Notes: generated by a model not told the origin, from the sequence alone. DNA of 64,000 bases from Schumannella soli (GCF_006517435.1 NZ_VHQG01000001.1:62001-126000), one strand, 5' to 3'. Shown: positions 1 to 8,210, numbered from the stretch's first letter. Program-made: numbers and translations.

Positions 1-1
1 G

Positions 2-148
2 GTGCGCGCCGCCGGCTGGAGCGACGAGGAGATCGTCGAGACGATCGGCCAGGTCGCCCTGAACATCTTCACCAACTACGTGAACGTCGCCCTCGGCACC
101 CCCGTCGACTTCCCGTCGATCCCGTTCCGCAGCGGCACCGCCGCCTGA
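2..148 (+). CDS. AhpD/carboxymuconolactone decarboxylase-like protein, C-terminal part
   Basis: The window opens inside this gene; 48 residues remain, read in frame to a TGA at 146. The visible tail contains EEIVETIGQVALNIFTNYVN followed by GTPVDFP. That pattern is typical of the C-terminus of carboxymuconolactone decarboxylase/AhpD-fold proteins (peroxidase-related or YciW-like), where the last helix is followed by a V/T-DFP segment. The catalytic CxxC or Glu-Cys centre would lie upstream and is not visible, so the activity cannot be stated. No other gene of the same pathway follows. Confidence 0.55.
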   Translation: MRAAGWSDEEIVETIGQVALNIFTNYVNVALGTPVDFPSIPFRSGTAA

Positions 149-298
149 CCCGCAGGCCCGCGTCGCGCCCTCCGCCGCGACGCGGGTCACGAGCGCGCAT
201 CCGCCGACTTGCACCGGCGGATGCGCGGCGCGCCAGACCGCGCCTCCGCGGATCACTGCTCCCTGGATGCGCGCCGCCGCCGGTGCGACGCTCGAGCC

Positions 299-619
299 AT
301 GACCGAGATCCCCGCCGCCATCCAGCGCTTCATCGACACCACGAACGCCGCCGACGACGACGGCTTCGTCGCGAACTTCACCGACGACGCGTACCTCGAG
401 GACTGGGGGCGCGGCTTCCACGGCCACGACGGCGCCCGCGCGTGGAACGCCTCCGACAACATCGGCAAGCGCTCGCGCTTCGAACTCGTCGACGCCGAGC
501 AGGTCGGCGACGACTGGGTCGTCACCGTGACCGTGTCGGGCGACGGCTACAACCGCACGAGCCCGATTCGCTTCACCGTCGACGGCGACCGGATCTCGCG
601 CATGCTCATCACGCCCTGA
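299..619 (+). CDS. NTF2-like (SnoaL-type) nuclear transport factor 2 family protein
   Basis: A small soluble protein of 106 residues with the NTF2-like layout: an N-terminal helix (IQRFIDTTNAADDDGFVANF), the short F-x-D-D-A-Y strand after it, and a C-terminal curved sheet ending ISRMLITP. The length fits a single SnoaL-like domain (100-140 residues). The family includes ketosteroid-isomerase-like enzymes and many ligand-binding proteins of unknown role. I see no convincing catalytic Asp pair, so no reaction is assigned. The ATG at 299 is preferred over in-frame upstream codons because the upstream translation is arginine-rich and non-homologous. It stands alone, 156 bp before the zinc exporter. 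Confidence 0.6.
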   Translation: MTEIPAAIQRFIDTTNAADDDGFVANFTDDAYLEDWGRGFHGHDGARAWNASDNIGKRSRFELVDAEQVGDDWVVTVTVSGDGYNRTSPIRFTVDGDRISRMLITP

Positions 620-709
620 CCCGCTGACCGCCGGAGACGCGCAGCCCGAGGCGCGCAACCCGAGACCCGCTGCCCGGGCGCCTCACGCAGGTCGCCGCCC
701 GGCGCGGGG

Positions 710-757
710 TTGACAGACATCCGCACCACGCCCAATATGTGAATGGTTGTTCATATG
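710..757 (+). promoter_or_regulatory. Promoter and ArsR/SmtB-type operator of the zinc exporter
   Basis: TTGACA lies at 710-715, and an AATATG-like -10 follows after 18 bp. Immediately over and behind the -10 is an imperfect inverted repeat centred at 746/747, whose core TGAA-N6-TTCA (740-753) is flanked by AT-rich arms (ATATG and ATATG). This matches the 12-2-12 half-site layout bound by SmtB/CzrA/NmtR-type metal sensors. Binding there would block RNA polymerase. The downstream ArsR gene is the obvious ligand; this link is inferred. Confidence 0.72.
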
Positions 758-774
758 AGCAGACGGGAGCGGAT

Positions 775-1707
775 GTGGGCACGGGGCACAGCCACGGTCC
801 CGCCATCGGCGCAGAGCCGCCGGGCGGCGCGGGCGGCAGCGCCGGAAGCCGACACCTCCGCGCGCTGATCATCGCCGTCGCGCTCACCGGCGCGTTCATG
901 GTCGTCGAGTTCGTCGTCGGCTTCGCCACGAACTCGCTCGCCCTCATCTCCGACGCCGGCCACATGGGCACCGACGTGCTCGGCCTCGCGATGGCGCTCA
1001 CCGCCATCCTGCTCGCCCGCCGCCCCGCGACCGCCCAGCGCACCTACGGGCTCTATCGACTCGAGGTGCTCGCCGCGCTCGCCAACGGCGTGCTGCTCTT
1101 CGGCGTCGCCGGCTACGTGATCGTCGAAGCCGTGCTGCGGTTCGGCGACCCGCCGCACGTGCCCGGCCCTCCCCTGCTCGTCACCGCGATCGTCGGCCTC
1201 GCGGTCAACGTCGTCAGCTTCCTGCTGCTGCGCACCGGCGCCCGCGACAGCATCAACCTGCGCGGGGCGATGCTCGAGGTGCTGGGCGACATGCTCGGCT
1301 CGGTCGGCGTCATCGTCGCCGCGATCATCCTCTGGACGACCGGATGGCCGTGGGCCGACCCGATCATCGGCGTCGGGATCGGGCTGTTCATCCTGCCGCG
1401 CACCTTCCTGCTCACCCGGCAGGCGCTGCGCATCCTGCTCGAGGTCGCGCCGAAGCACGTCGACGTGCCGAAGCTCGTCGCCCGCATCGAGGCGCTGCCC
1501 GGCGTCGACAGCGTGCACGACCTGCACGTCTGGACGCTCACCTCCGGCATCGAGAACTGCACCGGTCACGTCCGCGTCGCCGAGGGCGCCGACTATGCGA
1601 CCGTGCTCGAGTCGACGCAGGCCGTGCTCGACGAGAACGGCATCCACCACGCCACGATCCAGTGCGAGCCCGCGACCTTCCGCGGCGAGCGCGAGCTGCC
1701 GGTCTGA
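775..1707 (+). CDS. Cation diffusion facilitator (CzcD/ZitB-like) metal efflux transporter
   Basis: A 310-residue inner-membrane protein that would export Zn(II) or a similar divalent cation against protons. It has six predicted membrane segments, with the CDF metal site in TM2 (DAGHMGTD, HxxxD) and its partner in TM5, where the motif is E-V-L-G-D rather than HxxxD. A cytoplasmic C-terminal domain follows (VHDLHVWTLTSG, then C-x-G-H), typical of the ferredoxin-like metal-sensing domain. The short N-terminus carries GHSHG. I chose the GTG at 775, which has GGGAG six bases upstream; a longer GTG start at 739 would lie inside the operator. It is followed 35 bp later by the ArsR gene and is probably co-transcribed with it. 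Confidence 0.88.
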   Translation: MGTGHSHGPAIGAEPPGGAGGSAGSRHLRALIIAVALTGAFMVVEFVVGFATNSLALISDAGHMGTDVLGLAMALTAILLARRPATAQRTYGLYRLEVLAALANGVLLFGVAGYVIVEAVLRFGDPPHVPGPPLLVTAIVGLAVNVVSFLLLRTGARDSINLRGAMLEVLGDMLGSVGVIVAAIILWTTGWPWADPIIGVGIGLFILPRTFLLTRQALRILLEVAPKHVDVPKLVARIEALPGVDSVHDLHVWTLTSGIENCTGHVRVAEGADYATVLESTQAVLDENGIHHATIQCEPATFRGERELPV

Positions 1708-1742
1708 CGCAGGGGACGCGAGGCGGGGTTAGGGTGAGCGCG

Positions 1743-2150
1743 ATGACGAGCAGCGAGGCGGGGGATGCCGCAGCGGCGGTCGCGGTGACAGCCGTGCCGA
1801 CGCCGGTGCCTGCCGCCGCGGCGCGCGCCGCGCTCCCCCACGACGACGCCGTCGAGCACGTCGCCGACGTCTTCTCGCTGCTCGGAGACCCGGCGCGGGT
1901 GCGCATCCTCTCGGCCCTGCTCAACGGTCGGATGCGCGTGCGCGACCTCGCCGCGGCGGTCGGCTCGAGCGAGTCGTCAGTGTCGCACGCGCTGCGCCTG
2001 CTGCGCGCCCACCGCGTCGTCAGCGTGCACCGGCACGGTCGCGAGGCGCACTACGAAATCGACGACGCGCATGTGCGCGCCCTGCTGCAGCTCGCGCTCG
2101 ACCACGTCGGCCACGCGAATCCGCTGCACCCCGTCGGCGACGAGCACTGA
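1743..2150 (+). CDS. ArsR/SmtB-family zinc sensor with CzrA-type alpha-5 site
   Basis: A winged-helix repressor of 135 residues that should release DNA when it binds Zn(II). After an Ala/Pro/Val-rich N-terminus the ArsR fold runs from about residue 34; the recognition helix is SSESSVSHALRLLRAH (75-90). The last helix carries D108-x-H110-x10-H121-x2-H124, exactly the spacing of the interprotomer alpha-5 zinc site of CzrA (Asp84, His86, His97, His100). The alpha-3 Cys motif of ArsR/CadC is absent. ATG 1743 follows TAGGGT at 1730-1735 with seven bases between, so a leaderless transcript is also possible besides read-through from the exporter promoter. Its inferred target is the TGAA-N6-TTCA operator at 740-753. 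Confidence 0.87.
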   Translation: MTSSEAGDAAAAVAVTAVPTPVPAAAARAALPHDDAVEHVADVFSLLGDPARVRILSALLNGRMRVRDLAAAVGSSESSVSHALRLLRAHRVVSVHRHGREAHYEIDDAHVRALLQLALDHVGHANPLHPVGDEH

Positions 2151-2457
2151 GCGGCGGTCTCGGCGGCGCCGACCGAGCTGAACCGGTGCATGCCACGCCC
2201 CGACGACATCGGCGCGAGCCCGCACGATTCCCATGTGGCGGGCTCGCGCCGATGAACCTCGACGGGCTTCCACCACGATGTCCGTCGACGTCGACCGCGA
2301 TCCGTCAGGAGCGGTCGAGTCGACCCTAGGCAACCTGAGCGAGCGCGCACCTGCCAGTTCGTCGAAGCGAGCGGACGCGATTGCCGGAATGGCGGAGTCG
2401 TCGCGTGCCTCGACGCACGGAGAGGGCGAAGGCCGCGGGGCCCCCGCAACGTCGCGA
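2151..2457. other. Gene-free interval between convergent genes, with a 17-bp perfect inverted repeat
   Basis: Neither strand shows a credible gene between the ArsR stop and the GntR stop. The interval holds one strong structure: 2207-2223 and 2238-2254 are perfect 17-bp complements around a 14-base loop, ending in CATCGG/CCGATG. It lies 57 bp past the ArsR stop and could terminate that operon, although there is no T-tract on either side. The remaining ~200 bp (2255-2457) contain nothing I recognise. Confidence 0.6.
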
Positions 2458-3213
2458 TCAGCGACGCGACAGCAGTGAGGTGACGCGGAGTCGATCGGTG
2501 CGGATCCAGATGTCGGAGTACTCGATCGAGCGACCATCGGCGAGGTAGGTGATCTGCTCGATGTACTGCGTCGGCGCCCCCACCTCGACGTCCAAGGCGG
2601 CGGCGACCTCGGCCGAGGCCGTCACCGCAGAGAAGGTGCGCCGTCCGCTCTCGATCGTGAGACCGAGATTCTGCTCGAGGGACGCGAACAGGCTGTGCTC
2701 CGAGAAGTCGACGTGCTCGATCCCGACCGCGATATCGGTGCGCACGTAGTTGACGAGATAGACGACGGGGCCGGCGTCGGTGCGGCGCACACGTTCGAGG
2801 CGCAGCGCCGGCTGCTCGACCGAGATGCCGAGCAGCGAGGCGATCGGACGCGGAACCGGACCGACGATCGACTCGAGCACATCGGTCTCCCACCGCACTC
2901 CCTGTGATTCGAAGTCCTCCGAGAGGCTCGTCAGGCGCTGCGCGATCGACGGCTCGATCGCCCGGGCGGTCACGAAGGTACCTCGCCCGCGCACCTGCAC
3001 GAGCAGACCCTCCGCGATGAGGGTCGTGATCGCCCGGCGCAGCGTGCCCCGGCTGACGCCCATCTCGTCGGCGAGGTCGGGCTCCGGCTTCAGCCGGTAG
3101 TGATCGGGCCACTCGCCGCCCGCGATGCGGTCGCGGAACGCCGAGGAGATCTGCGCATGCAGAGGTCGCGGCAGCTCGCGGTCGAGCTCGTTCGTCCATT
3201 GCTCACTGCTCAT
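2458..3213 (-). CDS. GntR-family transcriptional regulator with UTRA domain (HutC subfamily)
   Basis: A ligand-responsive DNA-binding protein of 251 residues. The GntR winged helix spans about 10-80 (LHAQISSAFRDRIAGGEW, then LADEMGVSRGTLRRAITTL and a wing with VRGRGTFV), and a UTRA effector domain covers roughly 95-245. ATG 3213 has AGGAAG eight bases upstream; the longer reading frame upstream is not protein-like. It is the last gene of the sugar operon, separated from the aldolase by a 112-bp gap with a hairpin. It is therefore likely to be the local regulator, answering to a phosphorylated sugar, with repeats at 9140 and 9173 as candidate sites. Confidence 0.85.
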   Translation of the reverse strand: MSSEQWTNELDRELPRPLHAQISSAFRDRIAGGEWPDHYRLKPEPDLADEMGVSRGTLRRAITTLIAEGLLVQVRGRGTFVTARAIEPSIAQRLTSLSEDFESQGVRWETDVLESIVGPVPRPIASLLGISVEQPALRLERVRRTDAGPVVYLVNYVRTDIAVGIEHVDFSEHSLFASLEQNLGLTIESGRRTFSAVTASAEVAAALDVEVGAPTQYIEQITYLADGRSIEYSDIWIRTDRLRVTSLLSRR

Positions 3214-3285
3214 CTGCACGGCTTCCTGTCGGCCGACCTCGTGGTCGGAGGTGTCGTCGCGGCACTGCGTCGAGGCCTGCCGCCC

Positions 3286-3318
3286 GCCGCGACCCGGGTT
3301 GCGCACCCGGGCCGCGGC
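3286..3318 (-). terminator. GC-rich hairpin after the aldolase gene
   Basis: GCCGCGACCCGGGT (3286-3299) pairs with ACCCGGGCCGCGGC (3305-3318) around TGCGC with a single mismatch. It sits just beyond the aldolase stop on the minus strand and has no T-run. It could end most operon transcripts before the GntR gene, or only attenuate them. Confidence 0.45.
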
Positions 3319-3325
3319 GAATCGG

Positions 3326-4033
3326 TCAATAGCTTCGCGTGTTCTCGTCGCTGGAGTCGGTCACGATCTCGATTCCGGCGCTCGTGCCGAGCAGCACGGC
3401 CCCGGCGCCGAGCAGAGAGCGAGCCTGGGCGAGCGACTTGATCGAGCCGGAGGCCTTGACGAGCACGCCCGGGCGAGCGCGCTCGACCAGGTAGCGGATG
3501 CTGGTCGGGTTCGCGACCTCGACGGCGCCGCTCGACGAGTTCTTCAGGTAGGCGGCGCCGGCGTCCTGAGCCAGCTCGATCGCCGCATCCTTCTCGCTGT
3601 CGGTGAGCAGCGGCAGCTCGAGCATGACCTTGATCGGCAGGCCGGAGGCGCGCACGACTCCGGCGATGTCCTCGCGGAACTCGTCGTACATGCCGCTCTT
3701 GAGCCAGCCGATCTGCACGCCGATGTCGATCTGCGTCGCGCCGAGGCGAGCGATCTCGGCAGCCTCGGCGGCCTTGCCGGCGCTGGTCATGACACCGACG
3801 GTCGGGAAGTCGAGCGCGGAGGCGATGCCGAGGTCGGTGCCCTTGAGCACGTCGGCCACGAGCGGCACCCACGAGGCGGGGACCATGGCCGCGTTGAAGC
3901 CGTACTTCACGGCCTCTTCGGCGTGGGCGACCATCTCGTCACGCGTCGAGCCGAGTTCGATCTTGGTGTGCTGGATGAAGGGGGCGAGCTCGGCGGGAGT
4001 GAGGGTCGAGAAGTCGATGGTGGTGTCGGTCAC
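3326..4033 (-). CDS. DeoC-type deoxyribose-phosphate aldolase family protein
   Basis: A class I (Schiff-base) aldolase of 235 residues in a TIM barrel. Landmarks in order: D103 in QIDIGVQIGWLKSG, ELPLLTDSEK (139-148), the Schiff-base lysine K164 in YLKNSSSG, and the proton-relay lysine K193 in VLVKASGSIKS, then GTSAGIEIV. These align with Asp102, Lys167 and Lys201 of E. coli DeoC, though the KTSTGF signature is KNSSSG here. It should cleave or form a C-C bond in a phosphorylated sugar. The GTG at 4033 follows AGAAAG by eight bases. It lies 40 bp after the pyranase inside the ABC-transporter operon, so its substrate probably arises from the imported sugar. The exact sugar is unknown. Confidence 0.78.
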   Translation of the reverse strand: MTDTTIDFSTLTPAELAPFIQHTKIELGSTRDEMVAHAEEAVKYGFNAAMVPASWVPLVADVLKGTDLGIASALDFPTVGVMTSAGKAAEAAEIARLGATQIDIGVQIGWLKSGMYDEFREDIAGVVRASGLPIKVMLELPLLTDSEKDAAIELAQDAGAAYLKNSSSGAVEVANPTSIRYLVERARPGVLVKASGSIKSLAQARSLLGAGAVLLGTSAGIEIVTDSSDENTRSY

Positions 4034-4073
4034 GGTGTTCGCTTTCTGTTGGGTCGGGGTCGGCACGGACTCG

Positions 4074-4529
4074 TCAGAGCCGGTCGGCGTAGTAATCGGG
4101 GGCGACGACGCCATCGCCGCCGAACCAGCGGGGCACGTCGACCCCGCAGAAGAGTCCGACGTTGCCCCAGGGCTCGAAGGCCCCGGTGCGCACGATGACC
4201 TTCGCCTCGGCGGCCGTGCGGCCGAGGATGTCGGCGTGCGAGCGGGTGCTGAACTCCGCGCCGGCGAAGCGCTCGAGCAGCCACTCGTCGAGGCGCGGGT
4301 TGTTCGATGGCACATCGTCGGCGCGCACGACGCCCTCGACGACGATCTCGTCGGCGATGAGGCCGATCACGGTGCGGAGGTCGGGCAGGTTCTCGGCGAG
4401 AGCGAGGTCGATCCGGTTCGCCGTCGGCGGGATCGGGAACCCGGCGTCCACGATCATGATCAGGTCGGTGTGGCCGAGGGTGGCGAGCGCGCCGCTGAGC
4501 GGCGCGTTGAGGATGCCGGTGCGCTTCAC
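4074..4529 (-). CDS. rbsD: RbsD-family pyranase (sugar anomer mutase)
   Basis: A cytosolic mutarotase of 151 residues, slightly longer than the usual 130-140. RbsD converts beta-D-ribopyranose to the furanose used by ribokinase. The conserved GHTDLIMIVDAGFPIP with catalytic His20 is present, and the C-terminal WGNVGLFCGV motif closes the fold. The Asp after GHT and the V-D-A-G-F-P segment favour RbsD over FucU. ATG 4529 has AGGAG upstream. It lies between the ATPase gene and the aldolase. Family membership is secure, but substrate identity is less so given the altered kinase in this operon. Confidence 0.85.
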   Translation of the reverse strand: MKRTGILNAPLSGALATLGHTDLIMIVDAGFPIPPTANRIDLALAENLPDLRTVIGLIADEIVVEGVVRADDVPSNNPRLDEWLLERFAGAEFSTRSHADILGRTAAEAKVIVRTGAFEPWGNVGLFCGVDVPRWFGGDGVVAPDYYADRL

Positions 4530-4555
4530 TGGTGTGTCTCCTGGGGTCGGGCGGC

Positions 4556-6088
4556 TCAGGCCGCGGACGTGTGGTCGACCGCGCCGGTCGCGGCGGTCAT
4601 GATTGATTCCTCGGTCGCGGTGCGGGTGTCGACGACGTCGACGACCCTGCCCTGCGCCATGACGACGATCCGGTCGGTGATGGTGAGCAGCTCAGGGAGG
4701 TCGGAGGAGGAGCACAGGATCCCCACGCCGGTCTCCGCCAAGGCGAAGAGCTGCTCGTAGATCTCCGCTTTGGCCCCGACGTCGACGCCGCGCGTCGGCT
4801 CGTCGAGCAGCAGTGCGCGCGGGTCGATCGAGATCCAGCGCGCGATCATCGCCTTCTGCTGGTTGCCGCCCGAGAGGTTGACGATCGGGGTGTCGGAGCT
4901 CGCGGTCTTGACGCGCAGCCTCGTCGCGAGCTCGCGAGCACGCCCCGTGAACTCACCACGCCGCACCAGGCCGACTCGTGTCAGCGCCTTCACCGTCAGC
5001 ACGCCGATGTTCTCGGCGACAGTCATGGTGGTCAGCAGGCCTTGAGCCCGACGTTCGCCGGGCACGTAGCCGAGGCGGTGCTCGACGCTCGCGATCGGGG
5101 TGCGAGCGGTGTACGCGGCTCCCCCGAGCTCGACCGTCCCGCCACGGCTGCGGATGGCGCCGAAGACGTTCTGCAGCATCTCCACCCGCCCGCTGTCGGG
5201 CAGGCCGGCGACGCCCACGATCTCACCGGGGGCGACGTTGAAGGTGACGGACTCGTGACGGGGGCCGCTCAGGTCGGCGACGCGGAGCGCCGGCGTGGCC
5301 GCCGAACGGGGTGTTCCCGCCCGCTGCTCGGCCCGGCTCGAGAACCGGTCGAGCTCGCGCCCCACCATCGCCGCCACCGCCTGCTCGGGCGTGACCTCGT
5401 CGCGGCGCCACGATCCGACATGACGGCCGTCGCGCAGCACCTCGATGCGATCCGCGAGCTGGAAGACCTCGGGCATGCGGTGCGAGACGTAGATCAGCGT
5501 GGTGCCCTGCGCCTTGAGTCGGCCCATGAGCTCGAAGAGACGCTCGGACTCGGCCGGGGTGAGCACCGAGGTGGGCTCGTCGAGGATCAGCACCCGGCAG
5601 TTCCGGGCGATCGACCGCGCCACGACGACGAGCTGCTGCGTCGCGAGGTCGAGGCCGCGCACCGAGGCGTCCGGGTCGATGTCGAGCTTCAGCTCGGCGA
5701 GAAGAGCGACCGCGCGCGCCCGCATCTGGCGGCGGGACGGGAACGCCCGCCCACCCGGTTCGATGCCGGAGAGGATGTTCTCCGCCACCGACCGGTCGGG
5801 CAGGAGCGCGAGCTCCTGCGGCACGATCGCCACCCCGTGTCTGCCGAGCATCGTGCTCGGTTCGAAGGCGGTGACGGTGTCGCCGAAGACGGTGACGCCT
5901 CCCTCGCTCGGCGGCTGCAGACCGGCGAGAATCTTGAGCAGCGTCGACTTGCCGGCTCCGTTCTCACCGAGCAGGGCCGTCACCTCGCCCGCGGTGATGT
6001 CGAAGCTGACATCCTCGAGGGCGCGCACCGGGCCGAAGCTGCGGCTGAGGTGCTCGACGCGGATCGCGAGCGAGGGAGGCGTCGACAT
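4556..6088 (-). CDS. rbsA: Sugar ABC transporter ATP-binding protein, two NBDs (RbsA/MglA type)
   Basis: A 510-residue tandem ATPase that powers the carbohydrate-uptake-2 importer. The first domain has Walker A GENGAGKST (about 36-44), a divergent signature (LDLATQQLVV) and Walker B LILDEPTSVLT. The second has the degenerate P-loop usual for RbsA (GLPDSGRVEM), the signature LSGGNQQKAMIARW and LLLDEPTRGVD. The length matches RbsA (about 500). Its ATG shares one base with the binding-protein stop (TGATG), showing tight coupling. Confidence 0.9.
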   Translation of the reverse strand: MSTPPSLAIRVEHLSRSFGPVRALEDVSFDITAGEVTALLGENGAGKSTLLKILAGLQPPSEGGVTVFGDTVTAFEPSTMLGRHGVAIVPQELALLPDRSVAENILSGIEPGGRAFPSRRQMRARAVALLAELKLDIDPDASVRGLDLATQQLVVVARSIARNCRVLILDEPTSVLTPAESERLFELMGRLKAQGTTLIYVSHRMPEVFQLADRIEVLRDGRHVGSWRRDEVTPEQAVAAMVGRELDRFSSRAEQRAGTPRSAATPALRVADLSGPRHESVTFNVAPGEIVGVAGLPDSGRVEMLQNVFGAIRSRGGTVELGGAAYTARTPIASVEHRLGYVPGERRAQGLLTTMTVAENIGVLTVKALTRVGLVRRGEFTGRARELATRLRVKTASSDTPIVNLSGGNQQKAMIARWISIDPRALLLDEPTRGVDVGAKAEIYEQLFALAETGVGILCSSSDLPELLTITDRIVVMAQGRVVDVVDTRTATEESIMTAATGAVDHTSAA

Positions 6089-7113
6089 CAGCCCTCCACC
6101 GTGGCGTCGGCGATGTTGGCCTTGTCGATGAACTGCGCGCCGGTGTCGACGCCGCTGATCTTCGTGCCCTTCTTGAGGTAGTCGACGAGCACCTTGACGG
6201 CCTCGTAACCCTGCTTCTCGGGGTTCTGGCTGATCGTGAACGAGACCACGCCGTCCTTCACATAGGTCGCCGTCTGGGGAAGCAGATCGAAGCCGACCGT
6301 CGTGATCTTCCCGGTGTTGCCGGAGTCGGCGACCCACTTCGCCGCCGCGGTGGTGGAGCAGCAGTCCAGGCCGGCGATCGCGACGACGCCGCTCTGGCCC
6401 GACATGGTCGACTCGACCGTGTTGTAGGCGGCGCTCGGCTCGTTGCCGACGTTCACCGGCCCGACGACCTCGAGCCCCGACGCCGAGGCTATGCCCTCCT
6501 TGAACCCGTCGAAGCGGTCGTGCGACCAGCCCGCGCCGGTGTCGAGCGAGAAGACGACGACCTTGCCGGTCGTGGTCGCGCCGAGCGTCTTCACGAGCTG
6601 CTCGGCCTCCGACTTGCCGGAGCCCTTCAGGTCCTGGCCGACGAAGCCCATCTGCTTCGATCCGGCGTTGTCGGTGTTGAAGGAGATGATCGGGATGCCC
6701 GCGTTGTAGGCCTGCTGGATCACCGGCTTCAGCGCATCGCTCGACGCGCTGGAGACGGCGAGCCCGTCGACCGACTGCTGCTGGATGAGCGTCTGCAACT
6801 CGGAGACCTGCTTCGCGGCGTCGCCGCCGGTGGGTCCGATCAGCTGGACGTCGGCATCCATCTCCTCGCCGGCCTTCTTCATGCCGGCCGAGATCGGCGT
6901 CGCGAAGGCGAGCGACGGATCGTGGTAGCTGAGCTTGATGCGCAGCGGCTTCTTCTCGTCGACGCGCTTCTGGATGTAGTCGGCCAGCTGGAAGCCGGCC
7001 TTGCTGTCGCCGGCATCGGTGGTGATCGCACCGCAGCCGGAGAGGGCGAGCGCTGCCGTGGCGGCGACGGCGCCGACCAGCATGATCCGCCTCAGGGTGG
7101 TGGAGATGGACAT
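6088..7113 (-). CDS. rbsB: Sugar ABC transporter substrate-binding lipoprotein (RbsB type)
   Basis: A 341-residue extracytoplasmic lipoprotein. The signal peptide ends in the lipobox LSGC (Cys27), followed by a type I periplasmic-binding fold of two lobes (VDEKKPLRIKLSYHDPSL near the start, then the QQQSVDGLAVSSASSDALKP and GIPIISFNTD segments typical of sugar-binding proteins). ATG 7113 has a strong AAAGGAG. A 95-bp gap separates it from the permease gene, the longest inside the transporter block, and contains a duplicated piece of the permease 3' end. Ligand identity cannot be read from sequence. Confidence 0.9.
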   Translation of the reverse strand: MSISTTLRRIMLVGAVAATAALALSGCGAITTDAGDSKAGFQLADYIQKRVDEKKPLRIKLSYHDPSLAFATPISAGMKKAGEEMDADVQLIGPTGGDAAKQVSELQTLIQQQSVDGLAVSSASSDALKPVIQQAYNAGIPIISFNTDNAGSKQMGFVGQDLKGSGKSEAEQLVKTLGATTTGKVVVFSLDTGAGWSHDRFDGFKEGIASASGLEVVGPVNVGNEPSAAYNTVESTMSGQSGVVAIAGLDCCSTTAAAKWVADSGNTGKITTVGFDLLPQTATYVKDGVVSFTISQNPEKQGYEAVKVLVDYLKKGTKISGVDTGAQFIDKANIADATVEG

Positions 7114-7156
7114 CGATACTCCTTTGTCGTGTCCTCGGGTGAAGGGTTCCGCGCGA

Positions 7157-7226
7157 GCGCGGGTCTTGCGGCCGTCTCGCCGGGTGCGCGGACGGAGTCG
7201 CGGGGCGCTCAGGCGCGGGTCTTGCG
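7157..7226. repeat. 14-bp direct repeat of the rbsC 3' end
   Basis: GCGCGGGTCTTGCG occurs at 7213-7226, where it encodes the last residues of the permease, and again at 7157-7170 in the non-coding gap before the binding-protein gene. The copies are 56 bp apart. It looks like a short tail duplication; no function is apparent. Confidence 0.6.
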
Positions 7227-8210
7227 TCGGCGTTGCCAGGTGTCGGCCGCGACCGCGACGACGATCACGAGACCGGTGACGACCGTCTGCCAGAACGACG
7301 AGATCCCCTTGATGTTGAGGATGTTCTGCAGCAGTCCGATGAAGAAGACGCCGATGATGGTGCCCCACATCGTGCCCGAGCCGCCGAAGAGCGCGGCGCC
7401 GCCGATGATGACCGCCGAGATCACCGTCAGCTCGAGGCCCGTCCCGGTCACGCCCTGCACGTACGACAGGAACGACAGCCCGAGCACCCCCGAGATCGCG
7501 GCGGTGAGTCCCGAGATCACGAAGGCGGAGAGCTTGACCGCCCTCACGTTGATGCCGACGAGTCGCGCCGCCTCCGGGTTGCCGCCGACGGCGTAGGTGT
7601 TGAATCCGAGTCGCGACCGCGAGAGCACGAGGATGCCGATCGCGGCGACGATGGCGAAGAAGATGAGCTGCATCGGGATCGCGCCGAAGAGCTTGCCCTG
7701 CCCGAGCAGCGTGAAGTCCGCGACGCCGGGGGTGTCGGCCGAGAGCGAGATCGGGGCGCCGTTCGAGATCAGCAGCGTGACGCCGCGGAACACGCTGAGG
7801 CTGCCGAGGGTCACGATGAACGACGGGACCCCGAGCAGCACGACGGCGAGGCCGTTGACCAGCCCGGCGAGCACGCCGACGCCGAGGCCGATCAGGATCG
7901 CGAGCACCCACGGCACGCCGGCCGTGATCGCCATTCCGGTGGAGATCGCCGCGAGGGCGTAGGTCGATCCGACGGAGAGGTCGATCTCGCCGTTGACGAT
8001 CACGAAGGTCGCGCCGATCGCCATGATCCCGATCTGGGCGACCTGCTGCCCGACGGAGAGCAGGTTCGAGCTCTGCAGGAAGCTCGGCGAGACGATCGCG
8101 CCGAGCACGAACAGCAGCACGAGCGCGGCGAAAACGCCCGCTTCGCGCAGGTGCAGCAGTCGGCGGAGGTCAAAGGGGGCCGTCCGGGTCGGGACTGCGG
8201 TGGTGCTCAT
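7209..8210 (-). CDS. rbsC: Sugar ABC transporter permease (RbsC type)
   Basis: A 333-residue membrane protein with eight to ten hydrophobic segments, forming the translocation pore of the importer. It has the BPD_transp_2 family core: IGATFVIVNGEIDLSVGST near residue 70, a hallmark of RbsC-type permeases, and GGAALFGGSGTMWGTIIGV toward the C-terminus. The start overlaps the kinase stop by four bases (ATGA). The basic C-terminus ends RRRKTRA, and its coding DNA is repeated downstream. Confidence 0.92.
   Translation of the reverse strand: MSTTAVPTRTAPFDLRRLLHLREAGVFAALVLLFVLGAIVSPSFLQSSNLLSVGQQVAQIGIMAIGATFVIVNGEIDLSVGSTYALAAISTGMAITAGVPWVLAILIGLGVGVLAGLVNGLAVVLLGVPSFIVTLGSLSVFRGVTLLISNGAPISLSADTPGVADFTLLGQGKLFGAIPMQLIFFAIVAAIGILVLSRSRLGFNTYAVGGNPEAARLVGINVRAVKLSAFVISGLTAAISGVLGLSFLSYVQGVTGTGLELTVISAVIIGGAALFGGSGTMWGTIIGVFFIGLLQNILNIKGISSFWQTVVTGLVIVVAVAADTWQRRRKTRA

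Noticed and set aside
2255-2457. A degraded gene or pseudogene between ArsR and the GntR regulator
   Set aside because: Frames on both strands give Arg/Ser-rich translations without similarity to any family I recognise.
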